Made by a program: the position numbers and the translations under genes
In this document: positions 34,222 to 47,694 of the stretch, one piece after another
Layout: each line of letters opens with the position of its first letter
Numbering within the stretch: position 1 is the stretch's first letter
Notes under the pieces: model-generated
Databases searched by the model: none
What the model saw: the letters and a program-made list of their open reading frames with translations, nothing else
Told to the model about the DNA's origin: nothing
DNA from: Limnanthes douglasii subsp. nivea
Taxonomy: Eukaryota > Streptophyta > Magnoliopsida > Brassicales > Limnanthaceae
Direction: 5' to 3'
NCBI GenBank assembly: GCA_036936605.1
Contig: JAUPFV010000003.1
Coordinates: 150,568,997 to 150,632,996 of the forward strand
Length of the DNA: 64,000 bases

Positions 34222-36579
34222 AAAACCAGTTCGGATGAATCGGACGAGCAGGAAGTGCCACTAGCTTTGGTAGAAGTGGTGGGAGAAAACGATGAATATA
34301 CGATCGAGGAGCGAGATAGACTAAAAATTGAGAAAGACGTCTGGAGGGCTGCTAAGAGGGCAGAGATGGGTGTGAAAGAGAAGTCAAAAGTGTCAGCAGT
34401 TCACCATACTGACAATCCAAGAGAGCATGAGCCATCAAAAACTCATGCTAGTTCAAAGAAGTCTCACCGGTCTAAACCGGTGGAGAGCTCAGATTCAGAC
34501 TGAGAATCTTCCAGCAGCTCCTCAAATGAAGACGAAGTCGAAGAATCCATGTCATCCAGCAGTGATGAAGGCCGTTCTAAGAAGAAACAGAAGTTGGTTA
34601 AAAAATACTCAAGAAAAAGGGACAGACATAGAAGGTTGAAGAGGCATCTGGGTAAAGGATCGTCTCATAGTCATAGCCATGGCCGGAGGCATGTAGACCG
34701 ATTACTAATGGATCCTTTTGCCTTTCATGATGAGCCAAGTATCTTTGCAACTCCCAACGAAGATACTGTGTTCAGTCGAGGCTGGAATTGGATACAATCT
34801 CCATTTTCCTCCAAGATACTGTCCAGAAACCTTCCTAAGAGGTTTGACAGCACAAAGTTGGAAAAAATATGATGGTAGTAAAGATCCAGATAACCATCTA
34901 GAGCAATTCAAAAAATTGATGATGAACTTTGATGATGATGATAAGCTACTCTATCGAGCATTCTCCCAGTATTTTACGGGGAGTGCTCTAAAGTGGTACA
35001 ATAGTTTGCCACAAGGCTGCATCAGAATTTTTGACACTTTTTGGGTGGCATTCCGAAGACAGTTCATTGGAAGTAAAGAAGTGAAGGGCAATAGAGACAC
35101 TATTATCCATTGTGCCCAAGAACCAAATGAATCTTTGAAGGAGTACATAAGTCGCTTTGTGAACACTAAAATAGATTAGCTGATTGCTTTGAACAAGTAG
35201 CAATAACTTCTCTGAGGCAGAGTTTGAACCCTGGCAATTTGGCTGATTCAGTAACTAGGAAAAAGGCCATGACATGGGGAGGTTTACTGAATCAGGTTGA
35301 CAAACAGATTAATGTGGACGAAACAAAGAAAACTAGGGTGCACCGGCAGGTGAGGTCTGCTCCAGCTGCACCAAATCAAAACCAGAATCAGTCCGGGTAC
35401 AAGGCTAAGGAAGCCGGACATGGTCAAAACAGGGCCATGACTCAATCCCAACCAGCTGCACCAGCTCAAAGCCAGCAATCTAGAAATAAGCGAGGACCTT
35501 GGGTTCAATCAGAGTGGTTTGCTGAACTAAAAGAAAATGTAGCTACCATTTATGATAAAATGGAAGATGAAGTACATTTCAGAAAGCCGACTGCATTACA
35601 ATCACCCAGGGAAAGTCGAAATAACAGTTTTTGTCAGTATCATCGTGATACTGGCCATACCACTGAAGATTGTATCGCGTTGAAACAAGAAGTACAGAAT
35701 TTGATTGAGAGAGGGAAGTTAGGGGCATATGTTAAAAGAAGAAGTGGAAATAGGTCTGATAATGCTCCTCGGACTGGCCCGAACAATGCAGGGACATCGG
35801 CTCCAGATAGGGCTATGGTGATAATTGAAAGGTTTGATGTAGAGTCAGAGTATTTGGATCCTGATCCAACTCGAAACAAGGTGGGTGTTATCACAGATCG
35901 TTGCAAGACGGTATCCGGACTCATCAGCTTTTTTGAGTCACTTACAATATTTGGGGGAGACACCATGACTACACCAACTGCTTCTTCGAGAAAGAGGCAT
36001 GTACATACTTTAGCCACCCAACGGGAATGAGGCATGACTTCCTATCAATCAAAAATTCCTTTTCTCTTCATTGTTTTTGATGAAGATGACTTGAGAGACA
36101 TAGCTGGTCCCCATGAAGATGTTGTTGTAATAGGAGCATCCATTGGAGGCAATGACATAAGGCGAATTTTGGTGGATACCGACAGTTAGGCCAATATCCT
36201 CTTTTTAACTTCTTATAAACAGATGAAGAATCTAGCCGTGATTCAGCGTTCGAACAGGTCAATAGTGGGTTTCACTTGAAGCTCAGCTGACGTAATTGGG
36301 GAATTCGAAGAGGAAGTTCTGTTGAGCAAGGGCTATTTTAAGAATATGGTCAGAATACGTTTTGTTGTGGTGGATTGTCCTACGTGTTACAATGGCATTT
36401 TGGGGAGGTCTTGGCTCTCCATGATGCATGTTGTGGCTTCAACAGTCCACCAATGTCTAAAATATGTTGTACAAGGACAAGTGGGAGTTGTCTGAAGCAG
36501 TCAAAATGTAGCAAGAGAGTGTTATGCAACAGCACTGGCCCCTCGAACTTTGGGGACAATTCTGATCAGTGAGGATTAA
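34222..36579 (+). pseudogene. gag-protease of element B (broken)
   Basis: The N-terminal part is acidic then Ser/Lys/Arg/His-rich (34255-34700). The capsid-like part has LEQFKKLMMNFDDDDK and ALKWYNSLPQGC. The knuckle reads FCQYHRDTGHTTEDC (about 35629-35673). In the protease the catalytic stretch is degenerate: VDTDS is followed by a stop near 36187. Other breaks include a stop near 34501, a shift near 34870 and one near 35170. It ends at TAA 36577-36579, the same place as the stop in element A. Confidence 0.88.
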
Positions 36580-39500
36580 CAATTTGAGGGGCCCTCTGGG
36601 GAGAGGGTGAAATTGATGACCCCAGAGAGACCATGGTGTTTTAATACTTATTGAACAAGTTGAAACTCACTCTCTGGCTGAAGGAAGAAGTGTCAAGATC
36701 GGGTCCATCATGACATCGGAATTAAAGAGTAAAGTGTTAGCCTTTTTGAAAAACCATCATCATGTTTTCGCCTCGTGCAATGCTGATGTAACCGGAGTGC
36801 CAGCGGGCATTATATCATACCAATTATCCATCTGGAGCGATATAGCACATGTTGTACAAAAGAGGAGAGCTTTTTCTAAGGAAAAAGCTGATATCATAGT
36901 ACAAGAGGTTGACCGACTTACTAAAATGGGACACATAAAGGAATCTCAATACCCTTTATGGACAGCCAATCCGGTACTAGTAAAGAAGAAAAATGGAAAA
37001 TGGCGTATGTGTATTGATTTTGCAGATCTCAATAGAGCTTGCCCAAAAGACCTATATCCAGTCCCTCAGATTGATCAGTTGGTGGACTCCACGTCTGGGA
37101 ACAAGCTACTGTCCTTTATGGATGCCTTCTCCGGGTATAATCAAATTCAAGTAGATCTGAAAGATCAAGAACATACTACATTTTTTACTGATAAGGGCCT
37201 CCATTGTTACAAGGTGATGCCATTTGGGTTAAAGAATGCTGGGGCTACTTATCAGAGATTAGTAAACAAGGCTTTCGCTAATCAGATTGGAAGAAACATG
37301 AAAGTCTACATTGATGACATGATGGTAAAGAGTGTGGACGAAGAGCTACACTTAGCAGATCTCCAAGAAACCTTTGCCAACTTGGTAAAGGTAAATTTAA
37401 AATTAAATCCAGAAAAGTGTGTGTTCGGGGTGCAGTCCTAAAAATTCTTGGGGTACGTAATAAGTGAGAAGGGCATACAACCTGATCCAGACCAACTTAG
37501 TGCTTTATTGAAGATGGAGCCTCCTTGGAATATTAAAGAAGTACAAAGATTGACAGGGAGGTTAGCTTCTCTAAACCGTTTTATCTCGACGTCTTCAGAA
37601 AGGTGTGCTCCATTTTTTCAAACTTTGAAAGGTGCAAAAGAGTTTAATTGGTCTCCCTAGTGTGACCAGGCTTTTGATGAAATTAAGAAGCACTTATCCT
37701 CCCCTAAAACGTTGTTTAATCCTGTTGATGGAGAGACACTCTACATATACCTGGCAGTTTCTGATTGCGCCCTAAGTGCAGTGCTAGTAAGGGAGGTGGA
37801 TAATTACCCTCGTCCGGTGTATTATATCAGCAAAAGCTTGATTGATGCAGAAAAAAGATATTTGAAACTTGAAAAACTAGCACTGACCTTGGTAATTGTT
37901 GCTAGGAAAATGAGGCCCTACTTTCAGTCTCATTCGATCATTGTCCAGACGTCTTTTCCCTTGAAAAACGTTCTTTAAAAGGAAGATGTTTCAAGCAGAA
38001 TGACCAAGTGATCGGTGGAGTCAAGGCTCGGACTGTTGCTGATTTCCTAGTGGAATTTCACTCAGACACGGACAACGGACAAGCAACAGTTGAAAAAACT
38101 AAGAAAGTATGGGTTGTCCGGACTGATGGAGGGTCAAGTACCATGGGTTGTGGTGCTGGAATATGTTTAACCTCTCCGTACGACGACAAAATGTATCAAG
38201 CTATATGTTTCGCTTTTAAGGCTTCCAACAACGAGTCTGAATATGAAGCTGCTATAGCAGGCTTGAAATTAGCTCTAATTTGTGGAGCCATAATGGTCAG
38301 GTTGATGAGTGATTCCCAACTTCTAATCCATCATGCACAAGGCCAATCCGAGGCTAAAAAGAAGAAATTAGTTAAATATTTATTTGTCCTTAGAGAAGTG
38401 GCGCTTAATTTAAAAAACATCACTTATGAGCACATACCCCGAACATAAAATACGCTAGCAGACTCCTTGGCAACCATAGCCTATTCAGAGTCCTACCCTT
38501 GGATTCATGTGCAAGAGTGCCCATCTATTCAAATCAATCCGGACAAAGAGGAAGAAAGTTTGAATATACAAGTAAATCAACCTCAAGAATGGAGATTTCC
38601 TCTTTTCCAGTACCTCTCAGATGGCATTTTGCCTCCGGAAAAAACAGTAGCAAGAAAAGTAAAGTATAAAGCTCGTGGTTTTGTCATCTTAAGAGATGTT
38701 CTTTACAAAAAAAATCCTTTAATAGGCCTCTTTTAAGATGTTTGGGGTTTGAAGAGTCCCAAATGATGCTCTCAGAATTGCATGATGGTGAGGGATCAAC
38801 GCACTGTGGGTTCAGGGCTCTAACTAGAAGGGTCTTGTTATCTGGGTACTATTGGCCCTCCATAATGCAAGATGCTAAGGAATTGGTAAAAAAGTGTGAT
38901 CCATACCAAAGATATAGTAATGAAATTCATACCCCAGCTGTCCCATTAGAGTCAATTTGTGAGCCAATACCTTTTTCTCGTTGGGGGCTAGATTTGGTGG
39001 GACCTCTACCCATGGCATCCAAAGGATGCATGACTATAATAGTTGATATTGATTACTTCTCAAAGTGGATTGAAGCATCCCCATTGGCAGGAACTACTTC
39101 GAAAGCTGTGATAAAATTCATCATATCAAATATTTGCTGCAGATTTGGGGTTCCACAAAAGATAACCACAGACAATGGGCCACAGTTTGATAACAAGGAT
39201 GTGGAGAATTTTTGTGCCTTTAGAGGGATTCAACACTGTTTCTCTTCTCATTTTCACCCACAAGAAAATGGTCAAGTTGAAGTAGCTAACAGAACCATCA
39301 TGTCCGGTCTTAAAAATAATCTAGAATGGGCCGCTGGAAAGTGGCCAAGTTATCTATAAGAAGTACTATGGGCTTACCGGACCACTCCCGGGGCTGCAAC
39401 ACAAGAATCCCCATTTGCCTTGGTTTATGGTATGGATGTAATAGCTCCTATAGAGGCCATACTCCCTTCATTTCGAGTCCACAATTTTTCTAAACTAGCT

Positions 39501-39827
39501 AATGAAGAGGCAATCAGAAGCCAACTTGAGTTGATGACAGAAAGAAGAGTCAAGGCTCAACTTAGAGCCACGCACTATCAGGGTTTGATGAGAAGCAGAT
39601 TTTCTTCCAGAGTCAAAATGAGGGATTTTTAATCAGGTGATAAGGTGCTGAGAAAAGTCTTCCTACATACCAAGGAGAAGCAGTTCGGGAAGCTAGCTCC
39701 GACATGGGAAGGACCCTATGTGGTCACTGAAAAGATTAAGCCTGGGACATACAGGCTCAAAGATAAATATGGAAGAATTTTGAATCACCCCTGGAACATT
39801 GAACACCTTCGGTTGTATTTAGAATAA
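36580..39827 (+). pseudogene. pol of element B (broken)
   Basis: RT is long and open (36710-37441), with VYIDDMMVKS near 37309. The first RNase H follows (37712-37978), then the Tat-type second RNase H (about 38110-38460, RTDGGSS, SEYEAA, LMSDSQLL). Integrase covers 38742-39359 (GLDLVGPL, TTDNGPQFDN, GQVEVANRT), and the C-terminal tail ends HPWNIEHLRLYLE at 39827. Breaks: frameshifts near 36600 and 37440, stops at about 37658, 37976, 38446, 39357 and 39630, and a deletion/shift near 38000 and 38735. Confidence 0.9.
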
Positions 39828-40171
39828 AGACTATGTAAATATTTACTTGTTTAAAGTCCATATAAATATTTGGGGGCATACTCTTTCCTAACCTGGTGGC
39901 GCAGGGAGGTTTTAATGAGGTGTCTAGGTTTTTTAATAAAGTTCAATGCCTTCTTGAAAAATTCGAAGTGGTCTGACTATTAGATCAGATTAATTCGGTG
40001 AATTGATGATCATGTAAACACTTGTCATCGGAAAATTTAAACACTCTCACTTTAAAATATTCAAAGGCCATTTAAATACGAGCCATCAAAATTGGAAAAC
40101 TATAAAATAAGAGTTGTGTAAGATGAAATTGCCCGGCAGATACCGGGGAATGATATTAAATATATAAAATA

Positions 40172-40263
40172 CCTTGGCCATCAAAGGACTTTAGATTTTC
40201 AAAGATAAGGTTTGTCCGGACAAAGGCTGGACACGGTTACAAAATTGCCTTGGCCATCCAAGG
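40172..40263. repeat. Pair of CCTTGGCC palindromes in element B spacer
   Basis: CCTTGGCCATCAAAGG (40172-40187) and CCTTGGCCATCCAAGG (40248-40263), 76 bases apart, lie between the convergent ends of pol and aORF as in element A. Confidence 0.6.
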
Positions 40264-40303
40264 ACTTTAGTCACAAAAATTAAAGAAAAATATGGTTAAA
40301 ACT

Positions 40304-43258
40304 TTAAGGTTGAGCTTTCTTGGATGGCCCAGCCTCACTTGGTTTCTTTTTGGGATCTTCGATCTCTTCATCTGAACTCTCTTCATTCCTTTCATCTTCA
40401 TCAGTGGTATCATCCCAACCGCTAGACTAGCCGTGCTTGTCACCATCAGCCATGGTGTCGTGAGGGAGGTCTTCGTATTCCATGAATCGCCATAAATCTC
40501 CCAGTGTCCTCTTCAGAAATTTCTCATGAAAGAGCAAGACCATGTCCGATTTGACTTCGGCATACTTTTCCTATTAGGAGTCTATTGCCTTGTTGGTGTA
40601 TGCATCAATCATGGCTTGGATTGTCTTTTCTTGTTGCTTTACCAAGTCGTCTTTTTCTTGCTTGGCCTTAGACACGGCATCCTCAAACGAAATTTTGTCG
40701 CTAGTCAGGGTCTGAATGATGTTGTCTTTGGCCTTCACCTCCTCTTTTGAAGAAGAAAGATTCTTCTCCATGTCAGAAAATTTGGATTGAAGTTCTTTCA
40801 CAACCGTTCTTCTCCTTCTTCAGCTCCTCGTTTTCTCTCTTTAATGCCTCAAGACTCTGGTTGGAAGTAAGGAGGTCGTTTGAAAAACTCTCCTTGTCAG
40901 AATTGAGTGTGTTGATGATGGCCAACTGGTTTCGCACTTGCTTCTCTAAGTTGAGCACCGATTGAATATTGATCAACAAGGAGTGGGCATATCCTTCTCT
41001 CTTGAAATAGAAAAAGATTTACCATTGAAAGTGACTATGTTAGAAGAGCTTGGGGGGAGGTAAGGGCCAGAAAAATCATCCTTCTCAAGGTCTCCGAAGT
41101 AAAGGACAATCCCTTGAATGCCACTAATGTCTACCCCATCAATGTTGATGTCCCCTCCGGCGCCCTCTCCAGTGTAAAAGTCCCCTCCAGCGCCCTCTCC
41201 GGTGTGAAAGTCACTTGGGATTTCCTCTGCTTGAGTTGGGTCGACCGGAGGAAGGTCGGAGAGCAATTTCATCTCCCTTTGAGGTTTTCTTTTTCTTAGC
41301 TTCCCTATCTCCACCTTCTGCTCCCCGTTTTTTATCTTTCCTGGAGCTTTAGGGAGCTTTGGAGATCCAACTTCCACTTTGGTACTCTCGTTTTCTACCA
41401 CTTGTAGCAAAGCAGAATTAATCCTTCCTTGGTCCTGCTCCTCCTGGTTTGCTGGGACAGCTTCCTCAACATCACCTGGATTGACCTCAGCCACGTCTTG
41501 CTTAGCCTTGCCTTTCTTGCCCTTCATTTTGCTTGGGGCTTTAGCTCTGCCCGACAAGGCTAGCTTTCCATCCTTTGCATCTGTTTTCTGAAGAATCACC
41601 TCCGGAGAGGGTGGTGTGGTTAATTCCTCCCAAGATAAGTCTCTTCGGCCGGTTGTATTCCAGAGATGGGATCTTACCAAGTTGCCTCCGGTAAAATAGT
41701 TGTGGAAGCGGTTTACCCATTTCTCAGCAACTAAAGCATTTAGCTTGGCACAAGTGGTCCGTCCCTCCTCTAAGTAGTCATTAAACTCATTCGGCAACAC
41801 TACCAGAAAACAAAAGAAGATAAATTAAACAAACAAACCTATTATAAGAAAAGATCGAAAGATGTAATGAAATATTTACTTGTGCTCTTCAATCTGCTAG
41901 TAAGCATGCTTGGATTGACACCAACTTTAATCTTCCTCCCGTTCTCCCAGGAACCACTGATAAACAAAAATTAAGTCTTCCAGTTCTTCTTTGACTCAAG
42001 CAAGTCGTCCACCACTTTGTAATTGTCACCCATATTGTAATGGTAAAAGGGGATGACATGGTTTCTGCAAAGGCTTGCCACAACAGCAAACTGCTCCATC
42101 GAAAGTGGGATTCCGGAGAGCCTGAAGGCTACGATGCAAGCCATGAGGGTGTACCTAGCGTTGGGGCTCAGTTGGCTTGGACAGAGCTTTATCAGATGGA
42201 AGTATCTGACGATCTCTGGGTCCAAGGGAAACCTAAGCCCCCAGTTGAATAGCTCAGTGTAGAAAACTATCTCATTGAGCTTGCAATCCATTGGCATCTC
42301 TGGATCGACCGGTATCCTCACTTTAACATTTTTTGGGATCCCCCACTTCATCTGCATCCGGCCTAGTTCAGCTGTGTGAACAAAAGTGTAATTGATCTTC
42401 TGCATGGCTAGCAGGTACTTTACACTTACATTGTGGAAGCAATGTCCCACTTTTCCTACGAGGCACTCCAGCAGGTCCGAGTGTTTTAAACATATCTTCT
42501 CTTTGCCCTTGCTTTTCTTGACAATGGCAGTCTCACTTGTCTACCTGGAGACATTAGTCTTAAAAGGGGATTCTTCAACACTATCCTCCATTACGTCTTC
42601 CATTACCATGGAAGAGTTATCAGCTGTTTAGGAGGGAAGTGCTAGTGGTTGGCTCATTAAGCTGTCCGGATGACTGAGCACTGCTTTCTTTTTGTGGTCT
42701 GGAGTCCAGTTGGGGCTCAGATCCGGAGGGTTCGTTTCGAAGGCTTGAACTGGTGGCCTCCGGACCAGAAAATTTGTCCTTAGGAACTTTAATGGGCGCT
42801 TCTGACCCTGAAATTTTGTCTTTGGCCCCAGATTTAGAGGGCACAGATTTTGGAGATTTAGACTGTGCAGTAGCAACCTGGCCTATTACTAGACGACCTT
42901 TTCGTCAATTTACTAGCTTCTCTGGGGAAACGTCAGCATCCGATCCCATGGCTATGAATGTAGAGGGTCTCCTAGCACTTGTAACTACTTGCTCTTATTC
43001 AACAATAGGCTCCGACTCCTGGACCGATGAGCTTGAGATGATCGGTGAAAGACTAGGTTGAAATAACCTTCTAGGTTTGGAGCTTCTGGCAGAAGACGAA
43101 CCTCGATCAGGCTCTGAGGTTGGTGTTTCAGGTTTGTCAATAGGAGAGACTAGGAGGCCTGCTGCAAAGTGTTTTTCTTGTTCGACCCTTTGTGCTTTCT
43201 CTAACTCCGACAGATTCAGCCACCCACATTTTACTAGAGCGTTTCGTGCTGTAAACAT
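40304..43258 (-). pseudogene. Antisense ORF of element B, spliced, broken
   Basis: It starts at 43258 with MFTARNALVKCGWLNLSELEKA and ends AQP stop at 40304. The globular domain is open at 42450-41971 (NWGLRFPLDPEIVRYFH, FRLSGIPLSMEQFA). Intron 41800-41879 (GT-AG, 80 nt) is at the same place and phase as in A and C. The next exon runs to about 40973 (LPNEFNDYLEEGRTTCAK, then Lys-rich and acidic parts), followed by coiled-coil pieces 40979-40574. An in-frame repeat of the GEGAGGD unit is present near 41150-41215. Frames slip several times in the N-terminal linker (42600-43000). Confidence 0.82.
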
Positions 43259-43359
43259 AAACTTACACTAAAATGAGTTTTTGGAGAGGATAGATAAAAG
43301 CTCTGAAGATTAGAAGTGAAAAGATGTTGAAGATGGTAAAACAGTGAAAAATGATTTAA

Positions 43360-43365
43360 TTTATA
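43360..43365 (-). promoter_or_regulatory. TATA box of aORF B
   Basis: TATAAA on the minus strand, about 102 nt before the start at 43258. The homologous boxes in A and C are at nearly the same distance. Confidence 0.6.
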
Positions 43366-43684
43366 CTAAAGAAACAAAAGATACATTGAAACCTAGGAGA
43401 ATTCGAAAATATAAAGTAATGATTAAAGACGACGTTGACATCACCAACATTAATTGAAGAGGTTACTTTTTGAGGTTAGTGGGAGCGCCATTCTAGGAGA
43501 AAAACGGCTGGTGAGGCAAATCAAGAAGGGACACGTGTCCCACGATCTATGGCAAAACCGTTGAGCTTCTGAGAGATTTTCCAGTCCGGATAAATCCGTT
43601 ATACAAATGAAATATGTCAGGAAATTATTACAGGTGCTCATGAGCGATTTTTTAGGTCTTGTCAAAGGCCTTCGAACATAACCT

Positions 43685-43694
43685 AAAAAAGGGG
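43685..43694 (+). other. Polypurine tract of element B
   Basis: AAAAAAGGGG, then CTAC, then the LTR start, as in element A. Confidence 0.8.
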
Positions 43695-43698
43695 CTAC

Positions 43699-44074
43699 TG
43701 ATGAGTCTGGTTTTTCTCACACTCACTGTAGAAACCGGACAGGGGTAATTCGGACAAAAACCACCCACTGAACCATCCTAACAGGACTAAAGTATTAAAA
43801 AACTAATCACTTTATAACTAAGCTAATTACCAACTTGCTTAATAAACTAATGAGTCTTTGAATTCGACCCGGTTTTATGAGTTTGACCCGAAAACCCCTG
43901 AGGCCCATAATTAAGAGTATAAATACCCAACCACTTTCATTAATAAGGATAATTAGCATTTAATACAACCATGCAACTCAAATCTCTCACTACAAACCAC
44001 TTAAATATTAAATACCCTTGAAACATCACAAAATACCTGACCAAACTACCCTTAGACCAAAATAATCCACACCA
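43699..44074 (+). repeat. 3' LTR of element B (376 bp)
   Basis: Same ends as the 5' LTR, with about 19 differences including two single-base indels. The clustered changes are around the leader region after the TATA box. Confidence 0.92.
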
Positions 44075-46130
44075 GTTTTTGGCCATATACCGGTCTTCCC
44101 TTTTGGAAAATAATTTGGCCATATACCGGTCTTCCCTTCCAAATTTTTCCTGAGGCCATCAATAATAGTTCTATTAGTTATTTCGACCTGGTTGTTTGCT
44201 TGTGGGTGAAAAAAAACTGAAAATATTATTGGATTCTTTGGGAATAACAAAAGGCTCTCATTTCTCTATTGTCGAATTGCGGTCCATTATCCATAGTTAG
44301 CCTCCTTGGGATACCAAAACGACGACAAATGTTTTTATCAAATAAACTATATTACATTTTTTGACCTTGTTCTGAAGAGAGGCTTGGCCTTGACCCATTT
44401 AGAGAAATAGTTCACTGCGACTACTAATATTAGTCTCGCGCCCGTAGCCATTGATAGTGGACCTATTACATCAATCCCACAATGATCGAACATAATCTTT
44501 CGATAATATACTCAAGTTGAGCAGCAGACGTGTAAATCAAATTTATGAACCACTAACATGTGTCACATATTCTGAAACATTCTCTAACATCGGCTGCTAT
44601 CATGGGCCAATAAAATCTGGCCAACAAAACCCTTATAATTAAAGCTTTAAAACCGCAATGAGCCGAGCCTTCTCCATCATGGAATTTGGATAATACCATC
44701 TGTGATTCCTTGTAACCAAGACATCATAACATGGGTTTATTCATGGAATTTTTATAACGTATCCCACCAAGGACTGCAAATCGATGGGCTCTGAACCCTA
44801 CCTTTCTCACCATCACCTTATTAATGGGTAAATTGTTATTAATAAAAAAATACATAATGTTATACCTCCACTATTTGTTGGTAATTATTGATATTTACAG
44901 GCTACCCCTGAGCGGGAAGTCAACTTTGAACCTTTTGTTATTGATGGGCATTCTTGTGTTATGATCCATGGGTAGTCTCCGGTGTACGTCATGTTTGCTA
45001 ACGAATCAACTATTATGTTGTCTGTTTTATGGACGTGTTCGTATGTAACCCTCTCGAATGCTACAACCAAAACTCTTAACGCCGCCAAATACTGAACCAT
45101 ATACTTTTTCCGGGCCTCTGACTTCCCTGTAGCATGATTAATCAATAATTGGGAATAACTTATTAACCGAACTCGCGTAGCTCCGCGAATATGCGCAAGT
45201 CTTAATTATGCAAGCGTCACTTCGTATTCGGCCTCATTGAACAAGGGTATAAAATCGAATTTTATGGTCTGGTGCATTGTTATCCCCCAAAGTTATGGTT
45301 ACTTGGACACCCGATTCACGCCCGTTAATGCTCGACCTACGTCTGTTCGGATAATCCAGTTTGATGGTTCATTCTTTTGACCGATATCCATGTCTGGTCA
45401 CTCAAAGTGAAATTCAACCAAAAAGTCAGCCAAATCCTGACCTTTAATCGTCGTCCTTGGTTAGAAATCGATATCGAAGTCTCCAAAACTCTACAGAATA
45501 TTTAGGCATTCGAACCGAAACGTCGGGGTGTTGTAACATGTTCTTCAATGAGAACTATGTTCGAACCACTATGGAATGAGCCTGAAAATAAGGTCGTATT
45601 TTTATAGCCGCGGTTACCAATGCTAGAGTTATCTATTCTAACTTTTCAGATATATTTTTTCAACATCCAAAAGACTCTTACTCATATGTTACATAGGTCA
45701 ATGACAATAGTTATCCTTATGAACGAGTTTTGTGCTTACTACGTGATCTGATACCGCAATATATATAAATAAATTTTCGTACGGTGATGGCTTGGTCACC
45801 ACAACGGTAGAGAACAAATATTATTTCAAACCGAGGAAATCCTCGGTGCATTCTAGGGTTCAATCGAATTCATTAGCCCATCTCAAAACCTGAAAAAAAG
45901 AGCGCACTTATCTAATGAGTGAGATATGAACCGGTTTAGGGCCTCCAAACGCTCTGTTAAAATTTGGACTTCCTTCATATTCCAAAGTGAAGCCATTGTA
46001 CTCAAAACATTCAACTGCACTGGATCAACATCTGTTCATTTTTTGCTGATTATATAGCCCAAGAATTTCTCAGACCAAACTCCAAATGTACACTTCTGTG
46101 GATTTAGTTTCATATCATTTTCAATAATTT
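44075..46130 (-). pseudogene. Integrase, RNase H and RT end of element D, right of B
   Basis: Readable minus-strand pieces: HPQANNQVEITNRTI (integrase Glu motif, about 44160-44205), a DNGPQFDN-like motif near 44275, a YFSKWVKA-like motif near 44385, a HDGEGSAHCGF-like zinc motif near 44660, DSLANMTYTGDYPWI (RNase H to linker, about 44960-45010), and MKLNPQKCTFGV plus FLGYIIS near 46050-46115 from RT. Frames are shattered. 44885-45145 is the longest open piece. Confidence 0.8.
44081..44152 (-). repeat. 36-bp in-frame tandem duplication in D integrase
   Basis: GGCCATATACCGGTCTTCCC starts at 44081 and again at 44117. On the minus strand this repeats GKTGIWP-type codons, 12 residues per unit, seven bases from the element B LTR. 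Confidence 0.8.
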
Positions 46131-47163
46131 AGTGATGTTAATTATATTTTATTAATTTATACATAGCTAAGAAGGTTTGCAAATTAAGAAGATAATTTAT
46201 ATAAAGTACATAAAACTTTATTTGTAATAATGTTGTGCATATTTATGTATCAGAAATTAAAATAATATACAACTATTATATGTATCATTGGTGTAATAAT
46301 TTACGGCATATCTTTACGAACGAGATTGACAAACTAGCTGTTAATGGTTCTTTTAGACCCATGTGATTGTTTTCACATCAGATTTGTGTCAAATATCTCC
46401 ATGGTAAATATATTGATTAAATTTTGTATTTTTTTTGAAATACCTTTAAATAATTTGTTGAATTAGGTTGACTTACTCTAAATAGGTACAAGTAAACCCT
46501 ATTTCATTTTATCACAAATACAAACTATAATATGTTGCTTTTAGTTTATGCTCTCTTTTCTCTCTCTGCAGGTTTGCTCTAAAGACTCCATTAAGATCGC
46601 TGTTTTTTATTATTTGGGAATAATTTAGTGAGGCTCACCAGTCTTTATTAATTCGACAAGATGTAAAATGGCAAGCCTGAATCTTCATCTTATATCTATC
46701 TCTAATATATGTATGAGTAATTACTATGTTAGGATGATAAATGATTTGGAATCTTTATGACTCATGATTTAGATTCGTAGTATATTTTTATTATTATGTA
46801 TAATTATGTATTTACTAAAATTTAAAATCTTGTATTTAGCTTTTCTCTAATTATAATGAAAAAAATCTACCATGATTTAGAAATGGTGTATTATGAACCC
46901 ATTAGATAAAATTTATACATATAAGATAATTTGTATTTTACCCTTAAATGATCATTTAGTCATCTATTATGAGAAATTATTAGTTTATGTTTGTTGTAAT
47001 ATTTTTTAATATATTAATTTATATTTAAAATAAATTTTATTTACATTTCTTCATATAATTTAAACAAATAATCTATTTATCGTTGAATATATTAGTATTC
47101 GAGTGTCTAACATCCAAAATGGTTTATTTTTCTATTTAATCCAATTTAGTCATTAGTTGTCTA
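46131..47163. other. AT-rich interval without recognisable features
   Basis: No open frames or repeats of note. Confidence 0.5.
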
Positions 47164-47317
47164 TGTAGAAAAAGCTAAAACAAAGAAAGACTACTAGAGG
47201 AACAAAAAGAAGACTAGGGTTTATGATTTAAAAAGTTTACAAATTACATACAATATAAAGTTTTTATTTATAGACAAACTATATGGGCTAATGGGCCCAA
47301 GCCTTATATCTCTAACA
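47164..47317 (-). repeat. 3' LTR of the compact element
   Basis: 154 bp, begins TGTAGAAAAAGC on the plus strand and ends ATCTCTAACA. Confidence 0.85.
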
Positions 47318-47694
47318 CATTTTCTCAAACTTGTAATGCTTATTATTGCATTGTGAGTTTATTACACACAATAAAAAGCAAAATTGCAGAAATATCAAAC
47401 TTCAAAACCATAATCGATAGCCAAAATCAAAACAAAACGTCAAAATCAAACTCGTAACATCAATTCCCAATATCGAACTCCAAATTCCAATCTCTAACAT
47501 CCAAACACAAACCTCAAACCTCAAATCTCTAATCTTCAATCTCCATTCTTCAAAATCCAGACTCAAATCTCCAAACTCCAAACTCTATTCTTCAAAATCC
47601 AAAATTCAATCTCTAAACTCCAAGCTCCAAAATAATACAAACAAAATCTAAACACTAAATGAATCCAAAACCAAGTCCAAATACCAAACTGAAT

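Larger units (their letters stand above)
33785..44074 (+). mobile_element. Tat-type Ty3/gypsy element B, both LTRs present
   Basis: This 10.3-kb element has 5' LTR, primer site, gag-pro, pol, spacer palindromes, antisense ORF, polypurine tract and 3' LTR. It has the same plan as A and C. The LTRs differ at about 19 positions by eye (near 5%), so insertion is old but later than C. Flanks are GTATA on the left and GTTTT on the right, so there is no clean 5-bp target duplication. The host integrase has lost the codons between the two flanks. Confidence 0.93.
31000..46130 (-). mobile_element. Old Tat-type gypsy element D, split by element B
   Basis: Pieces on both sides of element B belong to one minus-strand element: antisense ORF (31000-32880, plus), spacer repeats, integrase tail (33672-33784), then integrase core, RNase H and the end of RT (44075 to about 46130). 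The RT remnant ends at MKLNPQKCTFGV; nothing upstream of it is recognisable, and no LTRs were found. All frames are heavily broken, so it is older than B. Confidence 0.8.
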
